Source: an uncultured Acidobacteriota bacterium (lineage in GTDB: Bacteria > Acidobacteriota > Blastocatellia > Pyrinomonadales > Pyrinomonadaceae). Taken from it: 40,834 bases of DNA. Of the stretch, positions 24,447-30,874 are shown in pieces. The stretch lies in assembly GCA_902826795.1 (NCBI GenBank), contig CADEGD010000038.1:1-40834 (forward strand). Direction: 5' to 3'. Numbering within the stretch: the first letter of the stretch is position 1; each line of letters begins with the position of its first letter. The notes below the pieces were generated by a model. That model had not been told where the DNA came from, did no database searches, and saw only the letters and a program-made list of their open reading frames with translations. The translations under genes and the position numbers were made by a program.

Positions 24447-24665
24447 ATGACTAGTAAGTTGAAGATAAGAGTTATCAAGAAGGGCGAGTCGAAGCCGGTC
24501 GTTAAGCCGGCTGAAAGCGAAAATCGCTCTAAACGTCAGGCCGCTCGTGATATGGTCTCGAACGTAACAGGTTGGGTCAGCGACCTGCAGACTCGAAAGC
24601 GCGAAGAAACCCGCTTGGCCTTCGAGCAGCTCTTTAAGGCTAATCCTCAGCCGACCGAAACGTAA
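24447..24665 (+). CDS. Small basic hypothetical protein (72 aa)
   Basis: The ATG follows an A/G-rich site (AAAAGGAAAAAGCG) and the gene ends just before a strong terminator, so it is a complete monocistronic unit. The product starts MTSKLKIRVIKKGESKPVVK, is rich in Lys/Arg in its first 35 residues, and ends with an amphipathic helix (WVSDLQTRKREETRLAFEQLF). There is no signal peptide, Cys or membrane helix. The charge suggests nucleic-acid or ribosome contact, but this is inference. No family was recognised. Confidence 0.75.
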   Translation: MTSKLKIRVIKKGESKPVVKPAESENRSKRQAARDMVSNVTGWVSDLQTRKREETRLAFEQLFKANPQPTET

Positions 24666-24693
24666 ATCGCTGTAGTATCCGTGTAATTGTTGC

Positions 24694-24722
24694 AAAGACG
24701 ACTGCTAAGCAGTCGTCTTTTT
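24694..24722 (+). terminator. Intrinsic terminator after the 72-aa gene
   Basis: AAAGACGACTGC (24694-24705) pairs perfectly with GCAGTCGTCTTT (24709-24720), loop TAA, followed by further T. It has the same GC-NNN-GC apex as the hairpins after glnA. Confidence 0.88.
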
Positions 24723-24778
24723 GCGTTATTGCCCGTCGAGATTCGGTGGTATATGCTTAGGCGTTCACTCAGGCAAGT

Positions 24779-25540
24779 ATGAAAGACAAAGTCGTCCTCG
24801 TAACCGGGGCAAGCAGCGGTATCGGAAGGGCGTCGGCAAAAGTCTTTGCCGAGCGCGGAGCGTTGGTGGTCGCGGTCGGCCGGAATGAGGCCGAATTGTC
24901 GGCACTTCAGGCTGAGACCTCCGACTTCGAAGGGAGCATAAAACCGCGGCTTGCGGACGTTACCGAGACTTCGCAGATCGACCGATTGATAACCGAAATC
25001 GGCGATTCTTTCGGTCAGATTGACGTATTGGTAAACAGCGCCGGCATTATCAAATCCGGCACGCTTGAAAATACAACGCTTGACGAATGGGATAAGATGC
25101 TCGACGTGAACCTACGCTCGGTGTTTTACCTGTGTCAGCGGGTTTTGCCGATGTTGGAGGTCACTAAAGGCAACATCGTGAATGTTTCCAGCGTCACCGG
25201 AACACGTGCGTTTCCGGGCGTTTTGGCGTATTGCGTGTCGAAAGCGGGTATCGATCAGCTTACACGGTGTCTTGCGTTGGAGTTGGCGGGACGTGGAGTT
25301 CGGGTGAACGCCGTCAATCCCGGAGTGGTTGAGACGAATCTTCACAAGCGAGGCGGAATGCCCGCTGAGGATTACGAAACGTTTCTCGCAAATGCGGCGA
25401 ATACACATCCATTGGGCCGTGCCGGCCAACCTTGGGAAGTTGCCGAGCTGATCTGTTTTCTTGCATCAGACCAAGCTCAGTGGATCACCGGCGTTACCTA
25501 CGCGATCGACGGTGGAAGAGCCGAAACTTGTGCTCGATAG
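24779..25540 (+). CDS. Short-chain dehydrogenase/reductase
   Basis: A classical SDR of 253 residues with the Rossmann motif TGASSGIG (9-16), the structural NSAG (86-89), and the catalytic Ser (NVSSVTG), Tyr151 and Lys155 in AYCVSKAG. VNAVNPGVVET follows, and a C-terminal ITGVTYAIDGG tail completes the fold of FabG-like members. Residues after the second strand (VGRNE, Arg35) favour NADP(H). The substrate is unknown; FabG-type ketoreductase or sugar/alcohol dehydrogenase activity is possible. The ribosome-binding site is weak. The metallo-beta-lactamase gene follows by 43 nt and is probably in the same transcript. Confidence 0.93.
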   Translation: MKDKVVLVTGASSGIGRASAKVFAERGALVVAVGRNEAELSALQAETSDFEGSIKPRLADVTETSQIDRLITEIGDSFGQIDVLVNSAGIIKSGTLENTTLDEWDKMLDVNLRSVFYLCQRVLPMLEVTKGNIVNVSSVTGTRAFPGVLAYCVSKAGIDQLTRCLALELAGRGVRVNAVNPGVVETNLHKRGGMPAEDYETFLANAANTHPLGRAGQPWEVAELICFLASDQAQWITGVTYAIDGGRAETCAR

Positions 25541-25583
25541 TTAAGCAATTTTCTGCGGCGGGACTCGTCAGGTTGCGAAGACC

Positions 25584-26393
25584 GTGAGACTTAGACTACT
25601 TCCAAGCAGCTTTGAAAATGACGGTGCGGCGTCGTCGCGGCAGCATCTGACTTGCTTCGTGATCAATGGAAATGTAGCGGTCGACGCCGGAAGCCTCGCG
25701 ATGGCGGTCACCGCTGAGGAACGTACTCAGATCCGCGATGTAGTTTTAACCCACGCTCACCTCGATCATATCGCTGGCCTGCCGCTGTTTATCGACGATC
25801 AGTTTTCAGAGTTAACGGAAGCCGTCAGGGTCCACGCCACGACGGATGTGATCGAGGTTCTCGAGAGGGACGTCTTTAACTGGTCGGTATATCCAAGATT
25901 TTCGGAGTTAACGAACGAATTCGGGAAGGTGATGGAGTATCACCCCTTCGAACAAGGCAGTGAGTTTCGGGTCGGGGAACTTCTCTTTGAGGCGGTAGGG
26001 GTCAATCACAAGGTTCCGTGTTCGGGATTTATTATTTCAGACGACTCCGCTTCGATCGCGATCACGGGCGACACCGCGAACATGGATTCCTTTTGGGAGA
26101 ACGTGAATGCCAGGCGGCTGAACGCATTGCTGATAGAGTGCGCTTTTCCCAATGACCTTGCCGAATTGGCCGCGATGTCGTGTCACTTGACCCCGGCCGG
26201 ACTTGCCGAAGAACTCGAAAAACTGAAAGACCGCTCATGCGAGACGCTAGTGATCAATATCAAGCCTTCATATCGGGAAAAGGTTTTGAGAGAGATCGAA
26301 GGCCTTGGTATCAGCGGCCTCGATGACCTGAAAGTCGGGAAGGTATACGAGTGGGGCCGAAGCACTATTTCGTCAAACCACGCAGGAAGTTGA
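25584..26393 (+). CDS. Metallo-beta-lactamase fold phosphodiesterase (class II cyclic-nucleotide PDE-like)
   Basis: This 269-residue protein starts at GTG. It has the metal-binding motif LTHAHLDHIAGLPLF (His57, His59, Asp61, His62), which resembles the class II cAMP phosphodiesterase signature H-x-H-L-D-H-x-x-G. Additional ligands are His142 in GVNHKVPCSGF and Asp163 in AITGDTANMDSFW; a late His is in MSCHLTPAGLAEEL. There is no signal peptide, so it is cytoplasmic. It is either a 3',5'-cyclic nucleotide phosphodiesterase or a related RNase Z-like hydrolase. The last 29 nt overlap the 3' end of a convergent small gene. Confidence 0.85.
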   Translation: MRLRLLPSSFENDGAASSRQHLTCFVINGNVAVDAGSLAMAVTAEERTQIRDVVLTHAHLDHIAGLPLFIDDQFSELTEAVRVHATTDVIEVLERDVFNWSVYPRFSELTNEFGKVMEYHPFEQGSEFRVGELLFEAVGVNHKVPCSGFIISDDSASIAITGDTANMDSFWENVNARRLNALLIECAFPNDLAELAAMSCHLTPAGLAEELEKLKDRSCETLVINIKPSYREKVLREIEGLGISGLDDLKVGKVYEWGRSTISSNHAGS

Positions 26394-26601
26394 TCGGCTC
26401 GAAAGCTCCCTCGCGATGCTCGTCAGGAAAGTCGTGAAGTTCCACACGTCCGTTCGAAAGCACCTTTTTAACTGTAAACGTGCGGTTTTCACGAGACCTT
26501 CCGGGCATCACCTCCGCTCGGAAGGTAACTTTCATTTCCGGCCGAGCCCATATCCGGACGTTCCGACGCCGTTTTTCCGCCTGGCTGCTAAATATCCCCA
26601 T
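26365..26601 (-). CDS. Small hypothetical protein (78 aa)
   Basis: Read from the ATG at 26601 (AGGA 8-9 nt upstream), the product is basic and starts MGIFSSQAEKRRRNVRIWAR. It continues with strands KVTFRAEVMPGRSRENRTFTVKKVLSNGRVEL and ends EHREGAFEPINFLRGL. The strand pattern suggests a small barrel such as an SH3- or KOW-like fold; no family was recognised. It overlaps the 3' end of the preceding tiny gene by 14 nt, so the two are co-transcribed, and its own 3' end overlaps the convergent phosphodiesterase gene by 29 nt. A longer N-terminus is possible but would run through the neighbouring gene. Confidence 0.65.
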   Translation of the reverse strand: MGIFSSQAEKRRRNVRIWARPEMKVTFRAEVMPGRSRENRTFTVKKVLSNGRVELHDFPDEHREGAFEPINFLRGLTK

Positions 26602-26752
26602 CGGCTGAATCCTTTTTCTTGTGCTTCGACTTCCGTCCGGCAGGGTGAATCTTTTCCTCAGCCTTCTCCTCACCGAGCTTTTTCGCGGGCGGCGCCGTAG
26701 GCTTGCGAATGCCCTTAAAAATGGACGGTTCGGACTTTTTCCTGCCTTTCAT
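26588..26752 (-). CDS. Tiny Lys-rich protein (54 aa)
   Basis: An ATG at 26750-26752 opens a 54-codon frame starting MKGRKKSEPSIFKGIRKPTA and ending with a Lys/His cluster (KSKHKKKD). A perfect TATAAT (26766-26761) ends 8 nt before the ATG, so the message should be almost leaderless. The protein is very basic and probably disordered; such proteins often bind RNA or the ribosome, but nothing direct supports this. It is followed in an overlapping frame by the 78-residue protein gene. The tight promoter-gene geometry and the coupled next gene are the main evidence that it is real. Confidence 0.6.
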   Translation of the reverse strand: MKGRKKSEPSIFKGIRKPTAPPAKKLGEEKAEEKIHPAGRKSKHKKKDSADGDI

Positions 26753-26760
26753 CGGCAGAG

Positions 26761-26766
26761 ATTATA
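26761..26766 (-). promoter_or_regulatory. -10 box of the 54-aa gene
   Basis: Perfect TATAAT on the minus strand, 8 nt upstream of the ATG; predicted +1 about 1-2 nt before the start codon. No good -35 is visible. Confidence 0.5.
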
Positions 26767-26879
26767 GCAGATGGCCTCAAACCCGGTCGCCGATATTGAC
26801 AAGATGTAGCAAAACCAAGAATATAAAGACACTTCTGACCACCTTATCACTGGTTGTTATTGTCCAATTCGATTTGCTA

Positions 26880-27659
26880 ATGAGTAGGGACCGACGTCCA
26901 ATTCGCGTAAATAGGCGTCCATTCTGGTTGCCCGCGTCGACATATTACTTTCTGACGGCGGCGGTGACTCTCGGAGTGTTCTTTCTAGCATGGGCGATCT
27001 TGGCGGAAGCGAAAGAAGACAGTCCGTGGATCGGGGCCGGCCTGCTCGCGAGTGCGACGATGATCGCCGGTGTAGTTTTGCGGGAAGTGATCTTTCGGTA
27101 CCGCCGCAATGCGTTGAGCTTGGCTCAGCGGCGACTCGACACGTCAGTACTCGCCGTGCCTACGCCGCTCAAGCGTGAACACGGTGCGAGTAAACTGACG
27201 CTGGAGCAAAACGCTTTTTTGCTGGAGGAGATAACGAGAAAGTCTGAGGCGGCGAAGGTTCTCGGCAACTTGTCCGAAAGTCACCGAGAGGTTTTTGCAC
27301 TTTGTGCACAATATGTGGAGGTAGCTAATCGCGAACTCCCGAACGTCGGAGTCGGATCACCCCGGCTCGTGGCTATCAAAAGGGGGCGAGACAAGGCTCA
27401 GCGGCTGCACGAGTATCACATGCTCAAGTGGGCCGAGATCGAGATCAAGAGAAATGTGGTCCGACGCGATATTGGCGGGGCTCAAGATGGATTGGCAGGT
27501 GTTCAGCGGGCACTGACCGTAGCTGAAGAGGCTCTATCTCACTATCCGGACAACATCGACTTGATCCAATCGCGCGAAGCCATTGAGGGATTCTTGGAAT
27601 CGCAATCACTGTCGGAAAGATCGGAGAGTGAAGGAAGCCTTTTTCCGTCGAATGAGTAG
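26880..27659 (+). CDS. Two-helix membrane protein with helical cytoplasmic domain
   Basis: The ATG at 26880 gives 259 residues. The open frame extends upstream to 26703, but that part would overlap the divergent tiny gene and lacks a start context. After a basic N-terminus (MSRDRRPIRVNRRPFW) come two membrane helices (about 21-42 and 49-72), a basic cytoplasmic turn (FRYRRN), and a ~190-residue helical region. The last part, LAGVQRALTVAEEALSHYPDNIDLIQSREAIEGFLES, reads like a tetratricopeptide-type helix pair. Family not recognised; it may act as a membrane-tethered scaffold. The ATG has no obvious ribosome-binding site. Confidence 0.7.
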   Translation: MSRDRRPIRVNRRPFWLPASTYYFLTAAVTLGVFFLAWAILAEAKEDSPWIGAGLLASATMIAGVVLREVIFRYRRNALSLAQRRLDTSVLAVPTPLKREHGASKLTLEQNAFLLEEITRKSEAAKVLGNLSESHREVFALCAQYVEVANRELPNVGVGSPRLVAIKRGRDKAQRLHEYHMLKWAEIEIKRNVVRRDIGGAQDGLAGVQRALTVAEEALSHYPDNIDLIQSREAIEGFLESQSLSERSESEGSLFPSNE

Positions 27660-27710
27660 TCGGGGCCAGCGATCGCCGAGAATGTATTTTTAGTTTGAAG
27701 TATTTCTTCC

Positions 27711-27911
27711 ATGTTTGTTCAAAAATGTCCAAGTTGTAATAGCGCGAGGATTCGAAGGGGCTATCGGCCCACACCGATTCTGGCGAAAGTTGTCTTTCGA
27801 TATAATCTCTTGTGTGACGGATGTAACCTTGAGTTTCGCGGATTTGCCTTTCCACGCCCGAGACCGCGGGGAGCATCGAATAAGAAGAAGCCCGCCGAAT
27901 CGAAAAGCTAG
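27711..27911 (+). CDS. Small zinc-ribbon protein (66 aa)
   Basis: The product has two CxxC pairs, CPSC (residues 6-9) and CDGC (35-38), spaced as in a zinc ribbon, with basic strands between (RIRRGYRPTPILAKVVFRYNLL). A Pro/Arg/Lys-rich tail is typical of nucleic-acid-binding small proteins. No named family is assigned. The stop codon TAG (27909-27911) directly abuts the GTG start of the polysaccharide-export gene, so they share a transcript. Confidence 0.72.
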   Translation: MFVQKCPSCNSARIRRGYRPTPILAKVVFRYNLLCDGCNLEFRGFAFPRPRPRGASNKKKPAESKS

Positions 27912-28871
27912 GTGTTTTTGATCCGAATATTTTTTGCCCTCCAGATCGGAGTGATCGCCGCGTCGTTAGCGGCGTTTGCGGCCCCGGTATTTTCTCAGCC
28001 TACAACAGTTCCCGGCGTACCAAGTGATGAAAAGATCCATCCCGGCGACCTCATCGAGATAGACGAACTCGGAGGTTTCGATTTCGACTGGCGCGGACGG
28101 CTTGATCCGGACGGCTTCCTCGCTGGATTTGCAAAAATTCCCGAACCGATCTTTGGACGATGTAAAACCACGATCGAGCTTGCAGATGTTATCCGCAGTG
28201 CGTACTCGAAAACCCTTCGCGATCCGCGAGTCGTTGTAAGGATCTTGGACCGAAGCCAGCGGCCGGTGGCGATCTTCGATGGTGCGGTCAGGCAGCCGAT
28301 GCGGCTCCAAATTCGCAGGTCGGTCCGGCTTACCGAACTTATCGTAATGGCGGGCGGTTTTACCTACAGGGCGAGTGGCGAGATATCTGTCCTGCGGCCG
28401 GCAAACCAGAATTGCCAGGCATCGAACGATACTGCGGTAGTCGAGTCGGTTCAGGCTGACGACATACTCGCTGGGAAAGAGAATGCAAACCTTCAGATCA
28501 TGAGCGGCGACATCGTCACCGTCAAGGTGGTCGAGCCAGTATATGTTCTCGGCGGGATAAACCGACCGGGCCGTGTCGATTGGCGGCCGGGTGCTACGAT
28601 CAGCCGAGTAGTTGCCGCGGCCGGCGGCATCTCGGATCGAGGGGTATCGGGAAAGGTATCAATCTTTCGGAGGACCGGCGACGGCAGCCGGGTGATATCC
28701 GTTAACCTCGATAAGGTCGATTTCGGAAGCCCTTCAGACGTCGAGATCCTACCTCGTGACATCGTGGATATACCGCTGAAGGGCAGTCCGCGACGGACAA
28801 GTCCGCCCGTGGTTGAAGCGGTCGAACCAGCGACGGCGTCGCAACCCTTGCCGGTCCGGATCATCGATTGA
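27912..28871 (+). CDS. Polysaccharide export protein with SLBB domains (Wza-like, periplasmic)
   Basis: The 319-residue product begins GTG with a signal peptide (FALQIGVIAASLAAFAAPVFSQ). The polysaccharide biosynthesis/export domain opens DEKIHPGDLIEIDELG and contains RLDPDGFLAGF and IELADVIRSAYSKTLRDPRVVVRI. Two SLBB-like segments follow: VAIFDGAVRQPMRLQIRRSV..LTELIVMAGGF and PVYVLGGINRPGRVDWRPGATISRVVAAAGG. It lacks a lipobox Cys, so it may be a periplasmic or accessory component rather than the outer-membrane Wza ring. No glycosyltransferases, Wzc kinase or flippase are adjacent, so the polymer is unknown. A shorter start at TTG 27918 is possible. Confidence 0.88.
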   Translation: MFLIRIFFALQIGVIAASLAAFAAPVFSQPTTVPGVPSDEKIHPGDLIEIDELGGFDFDWRGRLDPDGFLAGFAKIPEPIFGRCKTTIELADVIRSAYSKTLRDPRVVVRILDRSQRPVAIFDGAVRQPMRLQIRRSVRLTELIVMAGGFTYRASGEISVLRPANQNCQASNDTAVVESVQADDILAGKENANLQIMSGDIVTVKVVEPVYVLGGINRPGRVDWRPGATISRVVAAAGGISDRGVSGKVSIFRRTGDGSRVISVNLDKVDFGSPSDVEILPRDIVDIPLKGSPRRTSPPVVEAVEPATASQPLPVRIID

Positions 28872-28946
28872 TCAACCTTAATCTAGCGATTACGAGCCAA
28901 GTGTGATTAAATCATTGATTGGCGTTGTCGCCATCTCAACGGAAAC

Positions 28947-29129
28947 ATGGGAAAACTTAGTCGCAGAACCACAGCCCTTCTGTATTTGATCGCCGCGTCG
29001 GTCGTTATCGGGCTATTCATCTATCTTGAGCAGATCGCAATCTTGTACGTGCTGGCGACTCTTGGGATCGTCGTACTGCTTTTGATCGTTGCTTTCGCCG
29101 ATCTAGAGAATATAGGCAGCGAGAGCTGA
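28947..29129 (+). CDS. Small two-helix membrane protein (60 aa)
   Basis: MGKLSRRTTALLYLIAASVV begins a short basic leader plus a first membrane helix (about 9-26). A second helix (about 29-51, AILYVLATLGIVVLLLIVAF) follows a short loop, and the end is acidic (ADLENIGSES). GGAAA lies just before the ATG. Family not recognised. It stands between the export protein and the matrixin gene on the same strand with short gaps, so may be part of that transcript. Confidence 0.65.
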   Translation: MGKLSRRTTALLYLIAASVVIGLFIYLEQIAILYVLATLGIVVLLLIVAFADLENIGSES

Positions 29130-29151
29130 TCGCTCCGCGTCATCCTACTTT

Positions 29152-30417
29152 ATGAAGTTAAGCCGCGCTGGAATTCGGTTGTTTGTATTCCTCGCGGCTT
29201 TTTCCGTTTTGACTCCGATCGTCGTACTCGCCTCTTACGAATCAGGAGCGTCGGGCGGCGGCGGCAAATGGACATCCGGACGAATCCAGATAGCTTTGTC
29301 GAAGTCGTTGGAATCGTCGCCAAACATCCGCGGCGACGCTCGCGAGGCTGTGGACCGAAGCATCGCACTTTGGACCGCGGCAGCGTCGGTTCAATTAGAC
29401 TCCAAAGCTTCCGATCTTCTTTCAGTCAGCCGGAAAGGAATTCGAGGTGATGGCGTCAGCCTCATTACGACAGCCCTTACTCCGGAAAATCTTAAGCTCT
29501 TTCCTTTGGAGGCTGACTCACCCGCGGCAATTACTCGTATTTTTGCGGATGGACGTGGACGCATAGTCGAAGCCGACATCGTGTTGAATCCGTTCGTCGG
29601 ATTTTCAACCGACGGAGCTTTCGATACCTACGACCTGCAAGAAACGCTAACGCACGAGATCGGTCACTTGCTCGGTCTGGATCACTCGCCTGTCTTTGCT
29701 TCGATCATGTACGATCGGCTCTCAAAAAATACAGGACCGCACGATCTCGCGGTTTTGCGACGATCTCTTCCGGCAGTCGATCGGGCATCTATCAAAGCTC
29801 TCTACGGTCCAAAGTCTGATGACTTCGCCTGCTGTGCCTCGGTCTCTGGTACGATCGCGGCGTTTCCGCGAGGAGCGAAGGCTCAGTTGTGGATCGAAGA
29901 ATCGGGAACCGGACGCATCATCGCCGCAGGCCTGGCAAAGGATGACGCTACATTCCGCGTTGAAGGCATTCCGGACGGCGACCATGTAATGCGGGTGTTT
30001 GTAACGGACGCCAACGGAAAAGTCGCGAGCGGCGAAGCGAAACTGTCGGTCACTGCTTTTGACTCTAAGCGTGCAAATCTTAAGATCTCGAATCTCGCAG
30101 ACGGGATTCTTCCGAAGCTTTTTGGAAACGCGTTTCAACTCGGCCGGTCGGCCGTCAGAATAACACCGGCGACTTCTGCCGTAACGATAGGCGGCGACCA
30201 GTCTTTGAGCCGCGTGGCGCGGGTCGGAATCTCGGGCACCGACGTTTGGATAACCCCGAGTGATCCTTTTAATTTTGCCGATGCTCAATCGGTCAAAGTG
30301 ATTCAGCTAAATATGCCGTTTCCGAGCGATCTTACGGCGGGTGAATATTCGCTTGTAATTGAAGATAATAATGGCGTTAGGTCGTATGTGCCTGGCTCCT
30401 TGATCGTCTATCCCTAG
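29152..30417 (+). CDS. Secreted matrixin-type zinc metalloprotease
   Basis: The 421-residue product has a signal peptide (IRLFVFLAAFSVLTPIVVLAS) and a metzincin catalytic domain. The zinc motif HEIGHLLGLDH (His168, His172, His178, Glu169) is followed by the Met-turn SIMYD, as in peptidase family M10A. The C-terminal half (about 225-420) is made of beta-strands: a carboxypeptidase-regulatory-like domain (SGTIAAFPRGAKAQLWIEESGTGRII through HVMRVFVTDANGKVASGE), then an IPT/Ig-like segment (ITPATSAVTIGGDQSLSRVARVGISG through SLVIEDNNGVRSY). No pro-domain cysteine switch is visible. It is likely exported, cleaving extracellular or envelope proteins. Candidate small RNA A begins 78 nt after the stop. 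Confidence 0.9.
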   Translation: MKLSRAGIRLFVFLAAFSVLTPIVVLASYESGASGGGGKWTSGRIQIALSKSLESSPNIRGDAREAVDRSIALWTAAASVQLDSKASDLLSVSRKGIRGDGVSLITTALTPENLKLFPLEADSPAAITRIFADGRGRIVEADIVLNPFVGFSTDGAFDTYDLQETLTHEIGHLLGLDHSPVFASIMYDRLSKNTGPHDLAVLRRSLPAVDRASIKALYGPKSDDFACCASVSGTIAAFPRGAKAQLWIEESGTGRIIAAGLAKDDATFRVEGIPDGDHVMRVFVTDANGKVASGEAKLSVTAFDSKRANLKISNLADGILPKLFGNAFQLGRSAVRITPATSAVTIGGDQSLSRVARVGISGTDVWITPSDPFNFADAQSVKVIQLNMPFPSDLTAGEYSLVIEDNNGVRSYVPGSLIVYP

Positions 30418-30461
30418 TCTGTTTATAACATCCCCGCCTGTTCGAATCTGGTACGATCCTG

Positions 30462-30489
30462 TTGCAATTTTTTATCCATTGTGGATAAT
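30462..30489 (+). promoter_or_regulatory. Promoter of candidate small RNA A
   Basis: TTGCAA (30462-30467) and GATAAT (30484-30489) lie 16 nt apart, matching the consensus in 4/6 and 5/6 positions. Predicted start is about 30496, exactly at the first base of hairpin 1. Confidence 0.55.
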
Positions 30490-30495
30490 CGGTGC

Positions 30496-30583
30496 TGTTC
30501 ACCTCCCCGGTGAACATCCGGCTGTAGGGGGTGAGGACCTGCAGCCACAAGGGCGACGGTGTGGGAGACGTCGCCCTATTTTT
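30496..30583 (+). ncRNA. Candidate small RNA A, three hairpins ending in a terminator
   Basis: The predicted RNA (~88 nt) consists almost entirely of three stems. Hairpin 1: TGTTCACC (30496-30503) with GGTGAACA (30509-30516), loop TCCCC. Hairpin 2: GGCTGTAG (30520-30527) with CTGCAGCC (30539-30546), loop GGGGTGAGGAC. Hairpin 3: GGGCGACG (30551-30558) with CGTCGCCC (30569-30576), loop GTGTGGGAGA, then TATTTTT. Loop 1 (CCTCCCC) is complementary to G-runs in loop 2 and to GGGAG in loop 3, so kissing contacts are possible. The apex of hairpin 3 is identical over 15 nt to that of RNA B at 17926-17940. It does not match SRP, 6S, tmRNA or RNase P RNA, and lies between the matrixin gene and the riboswitch. 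It could belong to a described acidobacterial RNA motif that I cannot verify. Confidence 0.62.
30551..30583 (+). terminator. Intrinsic terminator of small RNA A
   Basis: Eight-bp GC-rich stem (plus an A-T pair) and a TATTTTT tail. It also separates the matrixin transcript from the riboswitch leader. Confidence 0.85.
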
Positions 30584-30635
30584 GACTATCCGATCCAATT
30601 AGTCAGTCGCGATCAATGCCACAAGTTGCGGTTCC

Positions 30636-30800
30636 GGTCGTTTAAGGCGTATATTCAGGTTTTGCAAGAAGCTGAAGCAGTTTGGTCGTAGAACTGCGCG
30701 GGGGAACCAAATGTAGAGGGGCGAAAGCGTGTAAACGCGCGAACACTTCCATGTTCAAGCCCGGCAGCTAACCTCGTAAGCGTATTGGAAGTAGATGCGG
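30636..30800 (+). promoter_or_regulatory. c-di-AMP riboswitch (ydaO/yuaA class)
   Basis: The leader of the permease gene contains the hallmark segments of the ydaO riboswitch in the right order: GCGCGGGGGAACCAA near 30696, GGGGCGAAAGCG near 30718, and CCGGCAGCTAACCTCGTAAG with the following CG at 30761-30782. The last block matches the B. subtilis element almost base for base. Ends are approximate. In this class ligand binding turns expression off, usually through a downstream terminator, and the regulated genes are often potassium transporters or cell-wall enzymes. This fits the APC/KimA-like permease downstream. Confidence 0.93.
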
Positions 30801-30820
30801 ATTATCTGAGACCTCACAGG

Positions 30821-30862
30821 GCCGTTGGTCGCGCTTTTTGCGGCGAGCGGCTTTGTCTTTGT
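30821..30862 (+). terminator. Riboswitch expression-platform terminator
   Basis: GCCG (30821-30824) and GGTCGC pair with GCGGC and CGGC (ending 30851) across a T-rich loop, followed by TTTGTCTTTGTT. It lies between the aptamer and the ATG at 30875, consistent with a c-di-AMP-controlled OFF switch. Confidence 0.55.
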
Positions 30863-30874
30863 TAATAGTTAATA

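Noticed and set aside
30478..30583. SRP (4.5S), 6S or RNase P RNA identity for the three-hairpin RNA
   Set aside because: GGTGCTGTTCACC near the start recalls SRP RNA, but the conserved SRP tetraloop and internal loops are missing, and the size and terminator do not fit; 6S and RNase P cores are absent.
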